Source: Qipengyuania sp. HL-TH1
Lineage (GTDB): Bacteria; Pseudomonadota; Alphaproteobacteria; Sphingomonadales; Sphingomonadaceae
Length of the DNA stretch: 64,000 nt
NCBI RefSeq assembly: GCF_036365825.1
Contig: NZ_CP142675.1
Location: 1,674,001-1,738,000 of the forward strand
Direction of reading: 5' to 3'
Below, piece by piece: positions 58,865 to 64,000 of this stretch. A program made the position numbers and the translations under genes. Position 1 is the first letter of the stretch, and every line of letters begins with the position of its first letter. The notes under the pieces were generated by a model. The model made no database searches and was not told the origin of the DNA. It saw only the letters and a program-made list of their open reading frames with translations.

Positions 58865-59287
58865 TCAACCAACCAGTTCGGCTTCGTCGAAGAAGAAGTC
58901 GATTTCGATCTTGGCATTTTCGTCGCTGTCCGAGCCGTGGACCGAATTGGCTTCGATCGATTCCGCATAGGTCTTGCGGATCGTGCCTTCGTCGGCATCG
59001 GCCGGGTTGGTCGCGCCCATCACGTCGCGGTTGCGCTTTACGGCGTCTTCGCCTTCGAGCACCTGCACGACGACCGGGCCCGAAATCATGAAGTCGACCA
59101 GCTCACCGAAGAAGGGGCGTTCCTTGTGGACCGCGTAGAAGCCTTCGGCCTGCTCGCGGGTCATCTGGATGCGCTTCGAGGCGACGACGCGCAGGCCGGC
59201 TTCTTCCAGCATCTTGGTGACCGCACCGGTCAGGTTGCGGCGGGTGGCATCGGGCTTGATGATCGAAAAGGTGCGGGTAACCGCCAT
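58865..59287 (-). CDS. ndk: Nucleoside diphosphate kinase
   Basis: A 140-residue kinase that balances nucleoside triphosphates by phosphate transfer through H117 in [20 protein letters not shown] and [13 protein letters not shown] are signature segments. Confidence 0.96.
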   Translation of the reverse strand: MAVTRTFSIIKPDATRRNLTGAVTKMLEEAGLRVVASKRIQMTREQAEGFYAVHKERPFFGELVDFMISGPVVVQVLEGEDAVKRNRDVMGATNPADADEGTIRKTYAESIEANSVHGSDSDENAKIEIDFFFDEAELVG

Positions 59288-59370
59288 GGTGATTTCCTTG
59301 CGTGGATTTTTATACGGGGAGAGGAGGTCTCGCGCGCGCCCCTAGCGCTGCGCGCCCGCACGGGCAAGAT

Positions 59371-59901
59371 TCATTCGAGGCCGCGCCCGATCGACAGCTG
59401 GGCTTCGGTGACCGCGCCCTGGCGCGTGGCGGTGAAGGAAAAACTGGTGCCGTCCGCGCCTTCGCCGCCGATCATCGTCACCGGGCCGCTTTCCAGCGAA
59501 GTGGCCACGTCGATCCCCGCAGCCTCGGCCTGGTTGCGGTAATAGGACACCATCTCCTGCGGCGTGGCGTCGCTTTCCAGATTGAGCAGCACCAGCAGCC
59601 CGTCGGCCTGTTCGACCCTTGTGTTGTTGGTGACGCTGGCGCCGGGATAGACCGCGAAACCGGCGGGCAAGGCGACCGGCACCTTCTCGCCCGAACGCAT
59701 CGTCGTGGTGGTGCCATCGCCATCGGTATGCCGCGCGCTGGTTTCACCGGTCCGGGCATCGATATCGTAGGAGCCGCGCGGCTCGGCGCCGTCACCCGCC
59801 GACACGCCCTCGGTGTCCTCCGCATCGCCGCCACAACCGCTCAGCGCGAGCGCGGCAGCGCTGAAAGCGGCGAGGCGGGCGGCATGCGGGCTGCGGGTCA
59901 T
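59371..59901 (-). CDS. Small lipoprotein
   Basis: A 176-residue protein with a lipoprotein signal ending ALSGCGG. The mature part has an acidic linker (EDTEGVSAGDGAEPRG) and a domain with AVYPGASVTNN, LESDATPQEMVSYYRNQAEAAGIDV, similar to small secreted proteins in which such a YPG..S / YY motif precedes a mixed domain. Function unknown. It lies between holC and ndk on the same strand. Confidence 0.72.
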   Translation of the reverse strand: MTRSPHAARLAAFSAAALALSGCGGDAEDTEGVSAGDGAEPRGSYDIDARTGETSARHTDGDGTTTTMRSGEKVPVALPAGFAVYPGASVTNNTRVEQADGLLVLLNLESDATPQEMVSYYRNQAEAAGIDVATSLESGPVTMIGGEGADGTSFSFTATRQGAVTEAQLSIGRGLE

Positions 59902-59935
59902 ACCCAATCGACCCACGAAGCGCCGAAGGGTTCCG

Positions 59936-60385
59936 TCAGCGCCCTTCGCGCCAGGCGCCGCTTTCGTCCTGCTTGTTGATGCGATTGTCGATTTGCTCGT
60001 CCTGCGCGAAGCGCCGCCACAGTTCGGCAGCGGCATCGCGCTGCGTGCCATCGAACAACAGCAGCACGCGGTCGAACCCCAGCGCGCCCTCGCGCCACTG
60101 GCCATCGGCGATAAGCACCATGCGCGCGCCATTGGGCGCGGCGCAATCCGCCGACAGCAGGATCGGCTGGCGTGCCTCATGCGGTCCGCCGGCCATGCCA
60201 TTGGCGAGGAAGGCCGCCCCGCCTTGTTCCCACAACAGCTTGGCGAGCTGGCCGCGTTGGCCCTCGTCCCCGCTGACCACCACCAGCCGCTCGCCCGCCT
60301 GCAGCACCTTGCGCGCCAGCTTGGCGGTGGTGACGTCGACCGGATCGCGGCTGAGCTGGTAGAAATCGACGCGGGTGGCGGTCAT
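59936..60385 (-). CDS. holC: DNA polymerase III chi subunit
   Basis: A 149-residue protein. [43 protein letters not shown] and [32 protein letters not shown] are HolC signatures. It links the clamp loader to SSB. Its ATG overlaps the DUF2256 stop; it follows pepA in the usual alphaproteobacterial order. Confidence 0.92.
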   Translation of the reverse strand: MTATRVDFYQLSRDPVDVTTAKLARKVLQAGERLVVVSGDEGQRGQLAKLLWEQGGAAFLANGMAGGPHEARQPILLSADCAAPNGARMVLIADGQWREGALGFDRVLLLFDGTQRDAAAELWRRFAQDEQIDNRINKQDESGAWREGR

Positions 60386-60573
60386 TCCTGGCCTGCCGCT
60401 TCGCTGCCTGCCGCCGGCTTGTTGCGGCGGCATTTGTCCGAGCAGTATTTCACCCCGTCCCAGTCACGCGCCCATTTCTTGCGCCAGGTGAACGGAAAGC
60501 CGCAGGTCAGGCAGGTCTTGCTGGGCAGGTCGCCCATGCGCCGCATCTTGCCACTGCCCTTGCCCTTGGCCAC
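60382..60573 (-). CDS. DUF2256 zinc-binding small protein
   Basis: A 63-residue protein if it starts at the GTG 60573, or shorter from the ATG at 60546. [37 protein letters not shown] holds two CxxC/CxxxC zinc pairs and the conserved WRKKW; DUF2256 proteins are often found beside photolyases or nucleic-acid genes but have no known role. Here it lies between pepA and holC, overlapping the latter. Confidence 0.8.
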   Translation of the reverse strand: MAKGKGSGKMRRMGDLPSKTCLTCGFPFTWRKKWARDWDGVKYCSDKCRRNKPAAGSEAAGQE

Positions 60574-60581
60574 GACTGCCT

Positions 60582-62042
60582 TCAGCCCTCCAGCGTGTCG
60601 CGCACGAAGCGATCGATCAGGCGCACGCCGTATCCGGTCGCGCCCTTGCCCCAGGTGCGGCCGGGCTTGTCCGACCAGACCATGCCCGCGACATCGACAT
60701 GCGCCCACGGCGTGCCATTGGAGATAAAGCGCTGGAGGAACTGCGCGGCAGTGATCGAGCCGGCGCCCTTGCCGCCGATGTTCTTCATGTCGGCGATCGG
60801 TGAATTGATCAGCTTGTCGTAGGCCGGGGCGATCGGCATCCGCCAGTTGCGGTCGCCGGTGGCTTCACCCGCGGCATGGAGGTCCTGTGCAAGCTGGTCG
60901 TCATTCGAGAAAACGCCGGCGAATTCGTTGCCCAGCGCAACGATGATCGCGCCGGTCAGCGTGGCGAAGTCGATAATCCGCGCGGGCTGGAACTCTTCCT
61001 GCGTCCAGTGCAGCGCATCGGCCAGCACCAGCCGTCCTTCGGCATCGGTGTTGAGCACTTCGATGGTCTGACCGCTCATGCTGGTGACCACGTCGCCCGG
61101 GCGCTGCGCCTTGCCGTCGGGCATGTTCTCGACGAGACCCATCACGCCTACGACATTGACCTTGGCCTTGCGGCTGGCGAGCGCGAGCATCGCCCCGGCG
61201 ACCGCACCGGCCCCGCCCATGTCCCATTTCATGTCTTCCATGCCCGGGCCCGGCTTGATCGAGATACCGCCGGTATCGAAGGTCACGCCCTTGCCGACGA
61301 AGGCGGTCGGGGCTGCATCGGGCGCGCCGCCGTTCCAGCGGATCGCAAGGATGCGCGATTCGCGTTCGGAACCCAGCCCGACGCCGAGCAGCGAACCCAT
61401 GCCGAGCCGTTCCATTTCGGCTTCGTCGAGCACGACCAGTTCCACGCCGGTCCCGGCAAACCGGTCCTGGCACCGCGCCACGAAGCTTTCGGGATAGAGG
61501 ATGTTGGCCGGTTCGGTGATGAGCTCGCGGGTGAATTCGACGCCGGTCGCGACATGCGCCATGTCTTCCCAGGCTGCCTCGGCGCCCTCGGGCGCGCCAA
61601 TCACGATGACCTTGGCGAGCGTGATCTTCTGCTCGTCCTTCATCTTGGTGCGGTAGATATCGTAGCGCCAGTTGCGCAGCCGCAGGCCGAGCAGGACGCA
61701 GGCGGCTTCCTCGCCCGACAGACCGCTATCCGACAGGTCGAGCGCCAGTTCCACGGCGCCGCTCGCCTGGTATTTCGCCGCGAGCGCCGCGCCGGCCTTT
61801 TCGAGATTGGCGAGGCGTGCCTCGTCGTTCCGGTCGCCGGCACCCGCCAGCGCCAGCCGCAGCACCTGCCCGCCGCGTTCGACGAAGCCTTCGAATACCT
61901 GCCCGACCGTGCCCTTGAAGCGCGCGGTTTCCATGCCTTCGACCAGCGATTTTTCGAGGCCAGCGGGAACCTTGCCCTTGTCGGTGACTTGCGCAACAAG
62001 GCGCACATCCTGCGGACGGGACTGGCTGAACTGAATTTGCAT
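60582..62042 (-). CDS. pepA: Leucyl aminopeptidase
   Basis: A 486-residue M17 metallopeptidase. [15 protein letters not shown] carries the metal lysine and aspartate, and [14 protein letters not shown] is the family signature. It removes N-terminal residues from peptides in the cytoplasm. It is divergent from lptD over 100 bases. Downstream come DUF2256, holC, a lipoprotein gene and ndk on the same strand. Confidence 0.96.
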   Translation of the reverse strand: MQIQFSQSRPQDVRLVAQVTDKGKVPAGLEKSLVEGMETARFKGTVGQVFEGFVERGGQVLRLALAGAGDRNDEARLANLEKAGAALAAKYQASGAVELALDLSDSGLSGEEAACVLLGLRLRNWRYDIYRTKMKDEQKITLAKVIVIGAPEGAEAAWEDMAHVATGVEFTRELITEPANILYPESFVARCQDRFAGTGVELVVLDEAEMERLGMGSLLGVGLGSERESRILAIRWNGGAPDAAPTAFVGKGVTFDTGGISIKPGPGMEDMKWDMGGAGAVAGAMLALASRKAKVNVVGVMGLVENMPDGKAQRPGDVVTSMSGQTIEVLNTDAEGRLVLADALHWTQEEFQPARIIDFATLTGAIIVALGNEFAGVFSNDDQLAQDLHAAGEATGDRNWRMPIAPAYDKLINSPIADMKNIGGKGAGSITAAQFLQRFISNGTPWAHVDVAGMVWSDKPGRTWGKGATGYGVRLIDRFVRDTLEG

Positions 62043-62142
62043 GCGATCTCCGGAATCTTTTTCTGGTCGGGACAGCGCGGTTCGCGCCCGTCCTGCGAGG
62101 ATGGCGATTGCGATTAGGCGTGGCCGGTGCGATAGGCAAGCC

Positions 62143-64000
62143 ATGCTCCCGCCTGCCGAGCCAACCCCGCATTCCTGCCGGGAGGCCCTCCGACCCGTGA
62201 CCTTGACCGCAACCGCGCTGGCGCTGCTGGTGGCCGCGCCGCTTGCCGCGCAGGATGCTGCCGACGACGTGGGCACGGTGGTCGATCCGCAAGGCGAACC
62301 CGGTACGCCGCTGCCCGAGCAGCCGGGCGTCGACACAGCCGAAGATGTCGATGCGCTGCTGACCGTGCCGGACCCCAATGCGGGTCTCGACGCCCCGCCC
62401 GCACCGACCGGCGACGATGGCATCAATGCCGCGGGCAATCGCGAAATCGCGTTCGAATCCGATATTATCGAATATGGCGCCGACAGCCAGCAGGTGACCG
62501 CCAGCGGCAATGTCGTGCTGCGCAGCGGCGACCGCTCGCTTCGCGCCGATTCGGTTACCTGGAACCAGCAGACCGGGGTGATCACCGCCAGCGGCCGGGT
62601 GCGCTTCGTCGACGAAAACGGCAACCAGCTGTTCTCCGAATGGATCGAGCTGACCGACGAATTCGAAGCCGGGGCGATGGAAAACCTGCTGCTCGCGCTG
62701 CGGCAGGGCGGCCGCCTCGCCGCCAATCGCGGGATGCGCGAAAGCGATGGCACGGTCTCGCTCGAGGAAGCCGCCTACAGCGGGTGTTCGGTCATCACCC
62801 CCGCCGGCTGCCCGCGCGATCCGAGCTGGCGGATCACCGCGGAGCGCGTGGTCTATAATCCCGACAATCGCCGGATCGAATTTTCGGGCGCCTTCCTCGA
62901 ATTGTTCGGCGCGCGCATCCTGCCGCTGCCGGGGCTGACCATCCGCACCGATGGCGGCGCGGTATCGGGCTTTCTCGTCCCCGACCTGCGGTTTTCCGAG
63001 AGCAACGGTGTCGAGGTGTCGGGCAGTTATTACCTGCGCTTCGCCGACAATCGCGATCTCACGCTGACCACACATGTCTATACCGATGCCGCGCCGATGG
63101 TGGCGGGGCAGTGGCGCCACCTGACCGACAGCGGCGCCTATCAGATCACCGGCTATGCCACCCATTCGCAGCGTATCTCCACGCTGACCGGCGTGTCGAA
63201 CAGCGCCGAAGAATTCCGCGGTTACATCTTCGCCAATGGCAAGTTCCAGATTGCGCCCGACTGGAGCGTCACCGGGTCGATCCGCCGCACGACCGACCGC
63301 ACCTTCCTGCGCCGCTACGACCTCAGCCGCGACGATCGGCTGCGCTCGACGGTCGAGCTCGAGCGGGTCGGCAAGAACACCTATTTTTCGCTTGCCGGCT
63401 GGGCGACGCAGACGCTGCGGCTGGACCAGCCGCAGGGCGAAGTGCCGCTGGCGCTGCCCGTGCTCGATGCGCGCTGGCGCCCCGACGAACAGATTCTCGG
63501 CGGGCAGCTCGAACTGCAGGCCAACACGCTCGCGATCACCCGCGACGTGGGGCAGGACACCCAGCGCGCCTTTGCCCGCGCGCAGTGGGATTTGCGGCGC
63601 GTCACCGGACTTGGCCAGGTCGTCACGCTGACCGGCATGCTGCGCGGCGATGTCTATCATTCGGACGAGAACTACCTCACCAGCACCGCCAGCTATCGCG
63701 GCAATCCCGGCTGGGAATATCGCGGCGTCGCGCTGGGCGCGCTCGACGTGCAATGGCCCTTCGTCGGCGAGGCGTTCGGCGGCACGCAAGTGTTCACCCC
63801 GCGCGTGCAATTCGTCGCCACCCCGCCGATCAAAAACCTCGCCATTCCCAACGAGGATGCCCGCGCGATCGATCTGGAGGATTCCAACCTCTTCGCGCTC
63901 AACCGTTTCCCCGGCTACGACCGGGTCGAGGACGGTGCGCGCGTCACCTACGGGTTCGACTGGGCGCTGCGCATCCCCGACTGGGAAATGAAGACCAATG
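62143..64000 (+). CDS. lptD: LPS assembly protein LptD (3' end cut off)
   Basis: The open frame from ATG 62143 runs off the window after about 619 residues. A hydrophobic segment (near 24-36) ending LAAQD is the signal peptide; a Pro/Asp-rich linker follows. Then the OstA beta-jellyroll: FESDIIEYGADSQQVTASGN and SLRADSVTWNQQTGVITASG. From about 260 on beta-strands typical of the outer membrane barrel follow. LptD with LptE places LPS on the cell surface. The start could also be one of the GTG/TTG codons near residue 19, closer to the signal peptide. Confidence 0.9.
   Translation, partial: MLPPAEPTPHSCREALRPVTLTATALALLVAAPLAAQDAADDVGTVVDPQGEPGTPLPEQPGVDTAEDVDALLTVPDPNAGLDAPPAPTGDDGINAAGNREIAFESDIIEYGADSQQVTASGNVVLRSGDRSLRADSVTWNQQTGVITASGRVRFVDENGNQLFSEWIELTDEFEAGAMENLLLALRQGGRLAANRGMRESDGTVSLEEAAYSGCSVITPAGCPRDPSWRITAERVVYNPDNRRIEFSGAFLELFGARILPLPGLTIRTDGGAVSGFLVPDLRFSESNGVEVSGSYYLRFADNRDLTLTTHVYTDAAPMVAGQWRHLTDSGAYQITGYATHSQRISTLTGVSNSAEEFRGYIFANGKFQIAPDWSVTGSIRRTTDRTFLRRYDLSRDDRLRSTVELERVGKNTYFSLAGWATQTLRLDQPQGEVPLALPVLDARWRPDEQILGGQLELQANTLAITRDVGQDTQRAFARAQWDLRRVTGLGQVVTLTGMLRGDVYHSDENYLTSTASYRGNPGWEYRGVALGALDVQWPFVGEAFGGTQVFTPRVQFVATPPIKNLAIPNEDARAIDLEDSNLFALNRFPGYDRVEDGARVTYGFDWALRIPDWEMKTN

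Noticed and set aside
61726..63810. 694-residue frame on - opposite lptD
   Set aside because: Antisense shadow; the + frame has the OstA/LptD pattern and continues past the window end.

Overview
This 64 kb window is GC-rich chromosomal DNA from an alphaproteobacterium, most likely a member of the Sphingomonadales close to Erythrobacter and its relatives. The call rests on gene content and order: DUF721 - DsbA-like - smc, rpmF-plsX-fabH-ihfA-merR, HdaA, an aerobic-type CobT, a short AtpC, and lptD divergent from pepA-holC-ndk. Almost everything is core housekeeping. I see no tRNA, rRNA, CRISPR array, integrase or transposase. No gene-free stretch exceeds 300 bases; the longest gaps are about 235 bases (9752-9986, before the MAPEG gene) and 231 bases (31520-31750, before the OmpA-like gene), and I found no gene in either.

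Layout. 0-7 kb: DUF721, two DsbA-like thiol oxidoreductases, Smc and a membrane GGDEF protein, all on +. 6.7-9.8 kb: the rpmF-plsX-fabH-ihfA-merR run on -, linking ribosome, phospholipid and fatty-acid start and nucleoid factors. 10-13.6 kb: MAPEG protein, metallo-hydrolase, lipoprotein cytochrome, then an S24-type repressor divergent from two small proteins across a phased operator. 13.7-19.7 kb: a probable 2-hydroxyacid/2-oxoacid/aldehyde pathway and cysS, which carries an in-frame palindromic repeat. 19.8-26.6 kb: DUF2306, nitroreductase, cobT, fsa, DUF4197, priA. 26.7-38.3 kb: accessory genes (TPR metalloprotease, cinA, hxlR/azoR, photolyase, OmpA, siderophore-interacting protein with a Fur-like box, PEP mutase family, ada, DUF1203, trypsin-like protease, TauD). 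38.5-44.2 kb: the F1 operon atpHAGDC with two unrelated secreted-protein genes inserted. 44.2-50.9 kb: GT39-like protein, S9 peptidase, HNH protein, lipoprotein, glmU, phosphatase. 51-58.8 kb: SDR, DUF2794, cysE, hdaA, DUF2066, purM, a purN-YjbR fusion, sulfotransferase, NTF2-like protein. 58.9-64 kb: ndk, lipoprotein, holC, DUF2256, pepA and, divergently, lptD, which runs off the end.

Four conserved genes (rpmF, the photolyase, the trypsin-like protease and atpA) are each broken by exactly one base. Since AtpA is a core subunit and the pattern repeats, single-base sequence errors are the simplest explanation, and I annotate the restored genes. The most distinctive biology is the S24 repressor/phased operator module, the repeat inside cysS, the extra genes in the ATP synthase operon, the PurN-YjbR fusion, and a stable hairpin abutting the start codon of the NTF2-like gene.
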